A stretch of DNA of 15,088 nucleotides from Clostridia bacterium. GTDB lineage: Bacteria > Bacillota > Clostridia > UMGS1810. Under the pieces are notes generated by a model. The model searched no databases and was not told where the DNA came from. It worked only from the letters and a program-made list of their open reading frames with translations. The position numbers and the translations under genes were made by a program. This document shows, piece after piece, positions 1 to 6,237 of this stretch. The stretch lies in NCBI GenBank assembly GCA_017629325.1, contig JAGBXL010000139.1, forward strand, positions 1 to 15,088, in the 5' to 3' direction. Numbering within the stretch: position 1 is the stretch's first letter; every line of letters begins with the position of its first letter.

Positions 1-263
1 ATATGATTTGGCATGATAACATATTTATCTATCTTTATATGATTATATTTATCCTCTAATGTAAGTAATTGCTCTTTTGCTATATTTCCGTAATAAGTTA
101 GATAATTTTCGGCAGGAGCAAGCCCCTGCCCTACGATTATTGATGACAGTAATTCTTCGCGGTCTTTGATACATATCGTAACAAAATAAGCACCGGGGGT
201 TGAATAATCATAACCTTTCATCCTTACATTCTTTCTTCTGGGAAGTTCTATATTATGTTCCAT
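1..263 (-). CDS. REP-associated tyrosine transposase-like protein (RAYT, Y1_Tnp family), N-terminal part, cut by window edge
   Basis: Translation from the ATG at 263 runs open to the left edge (87 codons). It starts with a basic LPRRK segment, then KGYDYSTPGAYFVTICIKDR, the usual N-terminus of IS200-like Y1 transposases of the RAYT group. It ends in MPNH, which is where the family's HUH metal-binding motif (MPNHxH) begins. The catalytic tyrosine would lie beyond the window. In this family the enzyme nicks single-stranded DNA at REP-type hairpins and is usually a single-copy housekeeper-like gene rather than an active IS. About residues 43-52 (VGQGLAPAEN) are encoded by a GC-rich palindrome that looks inserted in frame. 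The start lies only 4 nt beyond the azlD stop and has a weak Shine-Dalgarno, so it may depend on azlCD transcription. Family assignment is firm; activity cannot be judged. Confidence 0.85.
   Translation of the reverse strand, partial: MEHNIELPRRKNVRMKGYDYSTPGAYFVTICIKDREELLSSIIVGQGLAPAENYLTYYGNIAKEQLLTLEDKYNHIKIDKYVIMPNH
111..130. repeat. GC-rich REP-like palindrome inside the RAYT coding sequence
   Basis: GGCAGGAGC (111-119) and GCCCCTGCC (122-130) form a 9-bp inverted repeat with one mismatch (G-U in RNA) and a 2-nt centre. It stands out as GC-rich against very AT-rich surroundings. It is read in frame by the transposase gene. It resembles the short GC-rich intergenic palindromes RAYT enzymes act on, but copies elsewhere in the genome cannot be seen here. 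Confidence 0.55.
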
Positions 264-267
264 ACTA

Positions 268-585
268 TCACAAGCACCCGATTATTATTTCTGCAGCCAA
301 AACCGCACCGCAAGCTGCTGCGGCAACAGTTAAAAGGCTCTTTTTTCTTATGGCAAGGACTACCGCTGCAAAAAATCCGATTAGAGCCGAAACAGTGTGA
401 GAGGTTGAATAAAATATGGCAGGAATCGCCATTACACTAAGCACGGCATAGGGTATGTAATAAAGAAAAGACAAAAGAAATTTATTTTGAATTTTCTTTT
501 TTATAAGCACCAGCGGAAGCATACGAATAAGATAGGTTACCCCTGCCATTGTGAGAAGATAAAAAACAAAGGGAATTTTATTCAT
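268..585 (-). CDS. azlD: AzlD-family branched-chain amino acid exporter small subunit
   Basis: A 105-residue, very hydrophobic protein with about four predicted membrane segments and an early TYLIRMLPL stretch, typical of AzlD. In this family AzlD partners AzlC to form a branched-chain amino acid (and analogue) efflux permease in the cytoplasmic membrane. The ATG at 585 is preceded by AGGAGG, 9 nt upstream, and this RBS lies inside the last codons of azlC. The start overlaps the azlC stop by 8 nt, so the two are almost certainly translationally coupled. Length and composition match the family. The real substrate cannot be read from sequence. Confidence 0.93.
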   Translation of the reverse strand: MNKIPFVFYLLTMAGVTYLIRMLPLVLIKKKIQNKFLLSFLYYIPYAVLSVMAIPAIFYSTSHTVSALIGFFAAVVLAIRKKSLLTVAAAACGAVLAAEIIIGCL

Positions 586-1300
586 CTTTTACACCCTCCT
601 CTTTTATTTCTATGGGTGATACTATTGCCATAATAACGCTTGCAACAACTGCACATATAATAATAACAAATCCACCCTGAAGCTTATTTAAAACGGGGGT
701 AAATTTGAAAATACAAGACAGAATAACTGCTATAATAACACAGTAAAAAGTGGGTTTATTTTCGGAAGCAACAGGAACAACAATAGCCACAAACATTGCA
801 TAAATTGCAATACCAAGGGCAGAGGTTATGATAGCAGGAAGAATATTACCTGCTCCCGCACCTAAAAAGGTGCCCACACTCCAGCCAAGAAATGGAGTTA
901 AAATAAGACCGTACATATATTTTCTGCCAACATATCCCCTATTTGACGAAGATACTGCAAAAACTTCATCGGTATTCATAAAGCTTATAATAAATCTATC
1001 TGCCATCGACACAGTTTTTCCAAGTTTTTGAGATAGCGAAACAGACATAAGAGCATACCTTAAATTTATAACAAACTGGGCTATTGCCAGCTCAAAAAGA
1101 GAACCGCCCGACGTTATTATGGGAACTGCGGCAAGCTGACCTGCCGATGTAACATTTGTCATTGAAATTAAAACCGCCTGCAAAATTGAAAGGGAGCTTT
1201 CGTAAGAAAAAATGCCAAATGCAAAGGCTACCGAAAGATAACCAAAGCAGATGGGAAGCCCATCTTTTATTCCTTTTATAAAGCTTGTTTGTTCTGTCAT
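578..1300 (-). CDS. azlC: AzlC-family branched-chain amino acid permease large subunit
   Basis: A 240-residue polytopic membrane protein. It carries the family N-terminus (FIKGIKDGLPICFGYLSVAFAFGI) and the downstream segment with TSAGQLAAV, both typical of AzlC. Members export branched-chain amino acids together with AzlD. The start at 1300 has a GAAGG Shine-Dalgarno about 8 nt upstream and a full-consensus sigma-A promoter at 1333-1361. The gene overlaps azlD by 8 nt. The divergent neighbour is an M20 amidohydrolase, which could release amino acids from conjugates. A link between release and export is possible but is inference only. Confidence 0.94.
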   Translation of the reverse strand: MTEQTSFIKGIKDGLPICFGYLSVAFAFGIFSYESSLSILQAVLISMTNVTSAGQLAAVPIITSGGSLFELAIAQFVINLRYALMSVSLSQKLGKTVSMADRFIISFMNTDEVFAVSSSNRGYVGRKYMYGLILTPFLGWSVGTFLGAGAGNILPAIITSALGIAIYAMFVAIVVPVASENKPTFYCVIIAVILSCIFKFTPVLNKLQGGFVIIICAVVASVIMAIVSPIEIKEEGVKDE

Positions 1301-1332
1301 ATTAAAAACCTTCTTTTGAAAATCTATCGGGT

Positions 1333-1361
1333 ATTATACCACTACACGCAAATCTTGTCAA
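1333..1361 (-). promoter_or_regulatory. Sigma-A promoter of azlCD
   Basis: On the minus strand, -35 TTGACA (1356-1361) and -10 TATAAT (1333-1338) are separated by exactly 17 bp, a full consensus match. The predicted transcript start is near 1326, giving a leader of about 25 nt before azlC. No attenuator or riboswitch structure is visible in so short a leader. Confidence 0.85.
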
Positions 1362-1527
1362 TTTTCTCTAGCATAAAACACATTTTATATTTTAACAAAA
1401 CACATAATTTTAGTAAAGTCAAATTCTGGTGATAAATACTTATTTTAATAGGATAAAACTCTTTATCATAGTGCTTTGGGAGCGCTAATTTATTACACCA
1501 TTTTAAAATAACTCGGCAATTTTTGTA
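1362..1527. other. Intergenic stretch between divergent azlC and M20 gene
   Basis: This is AT-rich DNA between the azlC promoter and the M20 promoter. The only structures seen are a 7-bp inverted repeat, TGATAAA (1430-1436) and TTTATCA (1462-1468), and an imperfect AGTGCT/AGCGCT pair at about 1470-1486. These could be operator half-sites for control of the divergent pair but are short enough to be chance. Confidence 0.3.
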
Positions 1528-1556
1528 TTGTAATTTTATAAGGATTTTGTTATTAT
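1528..1556 (+). promoter_or_regulatory. Probable sigma-A promoter of the M20 amidohydrolase gene
   Basis: -35 TTGTAA (1528-1533), 17-bp spacer, -10 TATTAT (1551-1556). A second TATAAT overlaps at 1556-1561 but has no -35 at a good distance. The predicted start near 1563 would leave a short leader of about 25 nt before the AAGGTG ribosome binding site and the ATG at 1588. Confidence 0.6.
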
Positions 1557-1587
1557 ATAATCATACTTTTATTATAAGGTGATTATA

Positions 1588-2913
1588 ATGCATGAACTTA
1601 AACTAGCTGTTGAAAAACATTCAAAACTTATTTTAGATGCCGAAAGATATATCTGGGCTCATCCCGAAACAGGATACAAAGAATATGAAACTTCCGCCTA
1701 CATGGAAAAAATATTTACAGATTTAGGCTATGCACTTGAAAAACCAAGTGATATAACAGGCTTTGTTACAACACTCGACACAGGCAAAGAAGGACCTACC
1801 GTTCTTATTTTAGGCGAACTTGATTCAATTATATGCCCCGAGCATCCTGAATGTAACAAAGAAACCGGAGCAGTTCATTCCTGCGGACACAACGCACAGT
1901 GTGCAGCTCTTATAGGCATTGCAGCAGCTCTTAAAGAACCCGGTATCTTAGATAAATTCTGCGGAAAAATAAAGCTTTGTGCTGTTCCGGCAGAAGAGCT
2001 TTTAGAAATTGAATATCGTGCTAACCTCCGTGAAAAAGGTGTTATCCGCTACTTTGGTGGAAAGCCCGAATACCTGGCAAGAGGATATTTTGACGATGTT
2101 GACCTTGCATTTATGGTGCACACCAGTAGTAAGTTTTCAGTTAGAGGCGGTTCTGTTGGCTGCCTTGCAAAAAAGATTACATATAAAGGAAAAGCTTCTC
2201 ACGCAGGCGGCTCACCATGGAACGGCATAAATGCTCTTTATGCTGCAAGCTGCGGTCTTAATGCGGTTAATGCAATCCGTGAAACCTTCCAGGAAAAAGA
2301 CATAATAAGAGTTCACCCCATAATCACCAAAGGCGGTGCAATGGTTAATGCCATTCCCGGCGAAGCAACACTAGAGAGCTACATAAGAGGCGAAAGCTTT
2401 GAAGCTATGATTAGAGAAAACAAAAAGGTTAACCGTGCGTTTATTGGTGCTGCACTTTCTTTGGGAGCAAACATAGATGTAACCGATTTTGCAGGCTATG
2501 CACCTCTTAAAAACTGCGAAGATTTAATGCTGATTTCTAAAGAAGCAGCAAATACCATCCTTCCTGAAGAAGAATTTTCATATTCAACCGCGATTGGTTC
2601 AGGAAGCACAGATATGGGTGATTTATCGTCCGTTATGCCGGTTGTTCACCCCTATGCTGCAGGTGCAAAGGGCACAAGCCACGGAAGTGAATACTATATT
2701 GTTGACCCCGTTAAAGCTTGTGTTAAAAGTGCTCAAATGCAACTTGCTATGCTTTACATACTTTTGAAAGACAATGCCAAAAGAGCAAAAGAAATTGTTG
2801 CAAACTATAAAGCGCCATATACCATTAAAGAATATTTAGACTTTATGGAAAGCTTAAATCGCTCTGGCGACAGAATAGAATATACAGAAGACGAAGTTAA
2901 AGTGAGTTTGTAA
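1588..2913 (+). CDS. M20-family metallopeptidase / amidohydrolase (AbgB/IAA-amino acid hydrolase-like)
   Basis: A 441-residue cytoplasmic hydrolase of the M20 dinuclear metal family, which cleaves amide bonds in N-acyl amino acids, aminobenzoyl-glutamate or small peptides. Visible candidate ligands are C99 and H101 in SCGHN, the E136-E137 pair in PAEE, H178 in MVHT and H365 in GTSHGSEY. The dimerisation (lid) domain is the middle segment beginning at KASHAGGSPWNGINA. The usual CGHDGH is CGHNAQ here, so the common Asp and second His are replaced, while the Cys-His ligand pair is kept. I prefer the ATG at 1588 over the GTG at 1579: AAGGTG (1576-1581) is well spaced for the ATG and overlaps the GTG. 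It is monocistronic, ending in a strong terminator. Substrate unknown. Confidence 0.88.
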   Translation: MHELKLAVEKHSKLILDAERYIWAHPETGYKEYETSAYMEKIFTDLGYALEKPSDITGFVTTLDTGKEGPTVLILGELDSIICPEHPECNKETGAVHSCGHNAQCAALIGIAAALKEPGILDKFCGKIKLCAVPAEELLEIEYRANLREKGVIRYFGGKPEYLARGYFDDVDLAFMVHTSSKFSVRGGSVGCLAKKITYKGKASHAGGSPWNGINALYAASCGLNAVNAIRETFQEKDIIRVHPIITKGGAMVNAIPGEATLESYIRGESFEAMIRENKKVNRAFIGAALSLGANIDVTDFAGYAPLKNCEDLMLISKEAANTILPEEEFSYSTAIGSGSTDMGDLSSVMPVVHPYAAGAKGTSHGSEYYIVDPVKACVKSAQMQLAMLYILLKDNAKRAKEIVANYKAPYTIKEYLDFMESLNRSGDRIEYTEDEVKVSL

Positions 2914-2935
2914 TAAAAATAAAAAGTGCAAAAAT

Positions 2936-2975
2936 AAAAAACAGAACGGTTAAAACCGTTCTGTTTTTTATTTTT
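2936..2975. terminator. Bidirectional intrinsic terminator between convergent genes
   Basis: ACAGAACGG (2941-2949) and CCGTTCTGT (2956-2964) form a perfect stem that can extend by two A-T pairs into the loop. It is flanked by an A-run on the left and T-runs on the right, so it can work on both strands. It serves the M20 gene on the plus strand and the isomerase-like gene on the minus strand. Confidence 0.92.
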
Positions 2976-2977
2976 AC

Positions 2978-4327
2978 TTATATAATTTCAATACCAAGTA
3001 TATTACAAAGATTTGCAATTTTCTCTGTGTTATCACCATAAGAAATGATATAGTGCTGACACATAACATTCTGTGCAAATTTTTCAGTATCTTCTAAAAG
3101 AATTTCTAAACCAGGGAGCTGTGGAGCGGGCTGAGTCCAACCTGCTTCTTCCCATTTGCGAGGTGTTTTGCCTTCGCCTTTTACCATGTGCATATAGTAT
3201 TTTCCATCAGTTGTGAAGAGGCGGCACATTGTGTGCTCTCCTTCTTTAACCTTGGAAACATTTAAAAGACCTTCGTTTAATTCACCAAAAGCTGCGGGCA
3301 TAACGGTTGTTTCACCGTCGGTAATTTCAGCAGGGATATAGTCGGGCACACCAGCAAGAACGCGATCTTCAAAGAATTCATAGAATTCAAGATATGCACC
3401 GCACTGACCGGTTAGATACTTAACCATAAGCTGAGTTACATTGCCAAGACAGTCATTTTCGGGAATGGTTGAAACTCCTGCACAGTCGGAAAGAAGTGAA
3501 AGAACAGGTGCCGGTGGGAAGCCGAGAAGCTTCTTCATGCCGTCAACGTCTTTTAACGATACAGCGTCATAGCCTCTTTCGTCTATAAGCTGTTTTACTG
3601 CAAGATAATATCCTGCTGCAAGCATCATGCCTTCTTCTTTAGGCTGTTTTAAGAATTTCCATTTTTTAATAACATTTTCAACAACGTCTTTTTTAGCTTC
3701 TTCTGAGAGATTGTCAAAACGCTGTTTCATCTCAAGCATTTCAAATGTTTCAATCTCGGGGCCAACAACTCTTTTAAGGCTTGAGCCATCATAGAGTGTG
3801 CCATAGAGATTCATATCACGATAGCCCGCCATACCAACTCTTGCTTTTCTAAGCTTTCTTGCTGCTGTTGCTGCTGTGCAGAAATCTGCAACTTTTTTGG
3901 AATTGGTCTTTTTACCTATGATATCATAGATATAGCGGAACTTATATCCAAGGTCTGCAAAGGTTTTTCTTAAGGCTGATGTACCTGCCTGATCGGCTGT
4001 GGTAACAAGACGGCCGTCGGATTCTATCCAACCGCAAAGTCCCCATAAAACCATTGGAAGATGTTTATACTGTTCGGTGATTTTTACAACAGCATGAGTT
4101 GGAATCCAACCTGCTATGCAAATAACAAGAGCATCAAAATCCTGACCCTTTAAAGCGTCGAGGGCTTTTTTAATGTCTTTTTCTTCATAGTCATCGGTAA
4201 CAGGGTAAACACTTATGAGTTCAAGACCTTCGTCTTTTAATGCCTTTTCGGCATCTGTGCATTTTTTTAATATGATTTCAGCAGGGGTATTAACCTCGCC
4301 AAAACCAACAAAAGCTATTTTATTCAT
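2978..4327 (-). CDS. L-fucose/L-arabinose isomerase-like family protein
   Basis: A 449-residue protein of the FucI/AraA-like fold. It has an N-terminal Rossmann-like half (KIAFVGFGEVN start; DALVICIAGWIPTH near residue 90, HLPMVLWGL near 110) and a C-terminal half with PENDCLGNVTQLMVKYLTG, equivalent to the family's metal-binding region. Family members interconvert aldoses and ketoses using a divalent metal. Where canonical fucose isomerases have a conserved His-Cys-Gly after this region, I read LAGVPDYIP, so the metal site may differ and the substrate may not be fucose or arabinose. The start at 4327 has GGAGG about 10 nt upstream. It lies 36 nt downstream of the YjbQ gene in a two-gene operon ending at the shared terminator at 2936-2975. 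Family call is good; exact reaction uncertain. Confidence 0.75.
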   Translation of the reverse strand: MNKIAFVGFGEVNTPAEIILKKCTDAEKALKDEGLELISVYPVTDDYEEKDIKKALDALKGQDFDALVICIAGWIPTHAVVKITEQYKHLPMVLWGLCGWIESDGRLVTTADQAGTSALRKTFADLGYKFRYIYDIIGKKTNSKKVADFCTAATAARKLRKARVGMAGYRDMNLYGTLYDGSSLKRVVGPEIETFEMLEMKQRFDNLSEEAKKDVVENVIKKWKFLKQPKEEGMMLAAGYYLAVKQLIDERGYDAVSLKDVDGMKKLLGFPPAPVLSLLSDCAGVSTIPENDCLGNVTQLMVKYLTGQCGAYLEFYEFFEDRVLAGVPDYIPAEITDGETTVMPAAFGELNEGLLNVSKVKEGEHTMCRLFTTDGKYYMHMVKGEGKTPRKWEEAGWTQPAPQLPGLEILLEDTEKFAQNVMCQHYIISYGDNTEKIANLCNILGIEII

Positions 4328-4363
4328 TTATAAACGTTCCTCCGTTAATATGTATAGAGAAAA

Positions 4364-4984
4364 TTATCTTTTCTGCTGAAGATCGTAGTGAACGTCGTAT
4401 GCTTTTTCTTCGTCTGTGTATTTACGGAGAGTATTGATAACTTCACCGTTGTTCCATTTTCTGTCTTCAACAGCTTCTGTTGTACCCATAACTGTTACGT
4501 TGAGCTGACGTCTTCTAGCACGAACGTGATCCCAGTCGATGAAGTAAACGTGAGCAAATTCACCGCCGTCGAGAACGCCATCTTTAATTGTCATGGTTTC
4601 GCTTCTGCCAAAGAATACACTTCTTAAGTGGCCATCTGTGTTCATGCTTGTGAAATCACCAGGTTCGTTAACGTATCTGCCAAACTGTGAGTGAATTGGG
4701 CCGGGGTGACGATACTGATGTTCTTCAGCAAAATCAGGAATCATTTTTCTCATGATATCGAGAAGGTCGTGCTGGAGATATTCGAGATCGAAAGAATCGA
4801 TATCGTGTGAACATTCCTGAACCATAACGGAGCAGGTTGTGTGGTGAGAAGCGATACATACTGTACCATTTTTAACACCTGAAGCTGCTACGATTTCCAT
4901 GATTTCTTTTGATACATCGTGAAATGTGGGAATCCAACCTCTTGACTGAAGTTCTAATTCTTTCTGGTAAACTTTAAATTCCAT
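4364..4984 (-). CDS. YjbQ/UPF0047-family protein (often named secondary thiamine-phosphate synthase)
   Basis: A 206-residue soluble protein. Family signatures are ASHHTTCSVMVQE (about residues 45-57), the NTDGHLRSVFFGRSE segment (115-129) and the closing LDGGEFAHVYFIDWDHVRARR (138-158), matching the G-x-WQ-x-D-x-D-x-x-R-x-R region of YjbQ proteins. His and Asp residues in these motifs form the presumed metal pocket. The annotated thiamine-phosphate activity is weak and the true function is unsettled. At 206 residues it is longer than the roughly 135-residue canonical form. The ATG at 4984 follows TTTGGAGG at good spacing; an in-frame ATG at 5035 would extend it but has no RBS and lies in the untranslated leader. 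First gene of an operon with the isomerase-like gene, suggesting a sugar-related role. Confidence 0.8.
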   Translation of the reverse strand: MEFKVYQKELELQSRGWIPTFHDVSKEIMEIVAASGVKNGTVCIASHHTTCSVMVQECSHDIDSFDLEYLQHDLLDIMRKMIPDFAEEHQYRHPGPIHSQFGRYVNEPGDFTSMNTDGHLRSVFFGRSETMTIKDGVLDGGEFAHVYFIDWDHVRARRRQLNVTVMGTTEAVEDRKWNNGEVINTLRKYTDEEKAYDVHYDLQQKR

Positions 4985-5019
4985 AGTTTTTTTCCTCCAA
5001 AATAAAAAATTTAATCCGA

Positions 5020-5036
5020 TGTGCCTAAGTGGCACA
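5020..5036. promoter_or_regulatory. Inverted repeat in the leader of the yjbQ-isomerase operon (candidate operator)
   Basis: TGTGCC (5020-5025) and GGCACA (5031-5036) form a perfect 6-bp inverted repeat with a 5-nt spacer, GC-rich in an AT-rich leader. It lies just downstream of the predicted transcript start, a usual place for a repressor roadblock operator; it could also be a short mRNA hairpin. Confidence 0.45.
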
Positions 5037-5048
5037 AATTATGTTTTT

Positions 5049-5077
5049 ATTATACCTTGATTTCTATATATTGTCAA
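5049..5077 (-). promoter_or_regulatory. Consensus sigma-A promoter of the yjbQ-isomerase operon
   Basis: Minus strand -35 TTGACA (5072-5077), 17-bp spacer, -10 TATAAT (5049-5054), a full consensus match. Predicted start is near 5042, so the leader before the ATG at 4984 is about 57 nt and contains the inverted repeat at 5020-5036. Such a strong promoter suggests that expression is held down by a repressor or is constitutively high. Confidence 0.88.
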
Positions 5078-5109
5078 TATTTAAAGACCCACATAAATGA
5101 ATAAAAATA

Positions 5110-5138
5110 TTGATTAAATGTGGATAAAATGCTATAAT
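5110..5138 (+). promoter_or_regulatory. Sigma-A promoter of the flavodoxin gene
   Basis: -35 TTGATT (5110-5115), 17-bp spacer, -10 TATAAT (5133-5138). The predicted start is near 5145, leaving about 100 nt before the ATG at 5247. This promoter and the yjbQ promoter are divergent, with about 33 bp between the two -35 boxes. Confidence 0.75.
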
Positions 5139-5246
5139 CGAAGCATATAATTACCAAAAAGAAGTTATAAATTATGCTAAAATACTTATGAAAAAAACCG
5201 ACAAAGCTGATTTATGAAATTTCAAAAAACTATAAAGGAGAATAGA

Positions 5247-5774
5247 ATGAAAGCTGTTGTTATTTACAAATCAAAATACGGGTCAACAAAAAAATACGGG
5301 CAGTGGATTGCAAATGAATTAGGTTGCGATTTATTTGATGCTAAAGATATAAAGATAGAAAATTTAAAAGACTACGACACGGTAATCTACGGAGGAGGTC
5401 TTTATGCAGAGGTTATTGCAGGAGTTAGCCTTCTAACCAAAAGCATAAATATGCTGGAGGGAAAAAAGCTTATTGTTTATACAACAGGCATAACTCCCAT
5501 AGATTGCAGAGAATACTACGATGAAATGGTTATTCAAAAGAACTTTAAGGGAGATTTAAAAGATAAAATAAAAGTTTTTAATTTTCCCGGCAAAATGCTT
5601 TTAAAAGAGCTTTCTTTAGTTCACAGAACTGCACTGAAAACCCTGAAAAAGATAATGGCAGGAAAAGAAAACCCAACAGATATGGAAAAAATGCTTATAG
5701 ACCTTTGCGATGCCAACGGTGATTTTTCGGATAAAGCTTTAATATATGAGCTAACAGAATATGCAAAAGAGTAG
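5247..5774 (+). CDS. Flavodoxin-domain protein (HemG/flavodoxin_5-like)
   Basis: A 175-residue cytoplasmic protein. The N-terminus (AVVIYKSKYGSTKKYGQWIA) contains the FMN phosphate-binding loop at about residues 8-15. The YGGGLYAEVI segment near residue 50 is the second flavin-contact loop seen in the protoporphyrinogen-oxidase-like flavodoxin group. Members carry out electron transfer or flavin-dependent redox work; HemG itself oxidises protoporphyrinogen, but many clostridial relatives have no known partner and there is no heme gene here. The ATG at 5247 has AAAGGAG six nt upstream; an in-frame upstream ATG at 5214 has no RBS. It stands alone behind its own promoter. The stop codon sits inside the left arm of a stem-loop. 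Confidence 0.82.
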   Translation: MKAVVIYKSKYGSTKKYGQWIANELGCDLFDAKDIKIENLKDYDTVIYGGGLYAEVIAGVSLLTKSINMLEGKKLIVYTTGITPIDCREYYDEMVIQKNFKGDLKDKIKVFNFPGKMLLKELSLVHRTALKTLKKIMAGKENPTDMEKMLIDLCDANGDFSDKALIYELTEYAKE

Positions 5775-5811
5775 CCTTAACAGCCAACACTGAAGAAGAT
5801 TGTTAAGGCTA
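5772..5811. other. Long stem-loop containing the flavodoxin stop codon
   Basis: TAGCCTTAACA (5772-5782) and TGTTAAGGCTA (5801-5811) form a perfect 11-bp stem with an 18-nt loop. The left arm begins with the flavodoxin stop codon TAG. On the plus strand it is followed by A residues, not a T-run, so it is not a canonical intrinsic terminator. It may be an mRNA-stabilising 3' hairpin or a weak terminator. It lies upstream of spoIIID. Confidence 0.6.
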
Positions 5812-5885
5812 AAAACATATTATAATTCTAAACTGTTCCCCAAAGGCATAGAATTAAGTATAAATAATGCCCGAGGTGAATTTGT

Positions 5886-6152
5886 TTGAGAGAGTATATT
5901 GCCAACAGAGCTGAGGCAATTGCAGACTATATGATTGAAAGAAGATGCACTGTGAGAGATGCTGCAAAAAAATTTGGAGTGTCTAAATCTACCGTACATA
6001 AAGACATAAGCGAAAGACTAAAAATTTTGAGTCCCATAAAGGCACAGTATGCAAAGGAACTTCTTGAAATAAACAAATCGGAAAGGCACATAAGAGGCGG
6101 AAACGCAACGAAAGAAAAATATTTAAAATTTAAAGATGCAAATCATTCTTAA
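5886..6152 (+). CDS. spoIIID: Sporulation transcriptional regulator SpoIIID
   Basis: An 88-residue DNA-binding protein. The helix-turn-helix at residues 22-41 (AAKKFGVSKSTVHKDI) and the conserved C-terminal basic element ERHIRGG (66-72) followed by ATKEKY are hallmark SpoIIID sequence. In Bacillus and Clostridium it acts in the mother cell, activating or repressing sigma-E-dependent genes and helping sigma-K appearance. Translation starts at TTG (5886): GAGGTG (5873-5878) lies 7 nt upstream and there is no ATG near the conserved N-terminus REYIANRA. No consensus sigma-A promoter is evident directly upstream, as expected for a sporulation gene. The C-terminus is a few residues longer than in Bacillus. 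Its presence implies the host makes endospores. Confidence 0.95.
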   Translation: MREYIANRAEAIADYMIERRCTVRDAAKKFGVSKSTVHKDISERLKILSPIKAQYAKELLEINKSERHIRGGNATKEKYLKFKDANHS

Positions 6153-6177
6153 AATAATAAAATAAGCACCTAATGTG

Positions 6178-6206
6178 TTGACTTTGAGTGAGTAATTTAA
6201 TATAAT
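6178..6206 (+). promoter_or_regulatory. Sigma-A promoter of the RmlA-like gene
   Basis: -35 TTGACT (6178-6183), 17-bp spacer, -10 TATAAT (6201-6206). Predicted start near 6213. The -10 and start site are overlapped by a long inverted repeat (6193-6223), listed separately. Confidence 0.85.
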
Positions 6207-6223
6207 TTTTATATATTAAATTA
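6193..6223. repeat. Perfect 12-bp inverted repeat over the -10 box (candidate operator)
   Basis: TAATTTAATATA (6193-6204) and TATATTAAATTA (6212-6223) are exact inverted copies with a 7-bp spacer. The left arm covers most of the -10 box and the right arm covers the predicted transcript start. A dimeric repressor bound here would block RNA polymerase. Being entirely A/T, it could partly reflect base composition. Confidence 0.5.
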
Positions 6224-6237
6224 TTGGGGGCTTACTT

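Noticed and set aside
200..440. Plus-strand short open frames opposite azlD and the RAYT gene
   Set aside because: They lie antisense to a clear membrane protein gene, lack a ribosome binding site and have no family-like sequence; they are shadows of azlD.
1430..1486. Inverted repeats in the azlC/M20 gap considered as a T-box or amino acid riboswitch
   Set aside because: No T-box signature, no specifier stem and no terminator-antiterminator pair is visible, and the promoters on both sides place these bases outside either leader.
4985..5035. 17-residue N-terminal extension of the YjbQ-family protein from the ATG at 5035
   Set aside because: The stretch is leader RNA containing the GGAGG site of the real start at 4984; the extension lacks an RBS and does not resemble the family N-terminus.
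5815..5854. Possible sigma-E promoter before spoIIID (ACATATT and CATAGAAT)
   Set aside because: The second element is a fair -10 match, but the first is about 25 bp away, well beyond usual sigma-E spacing, so I do not annotate it.
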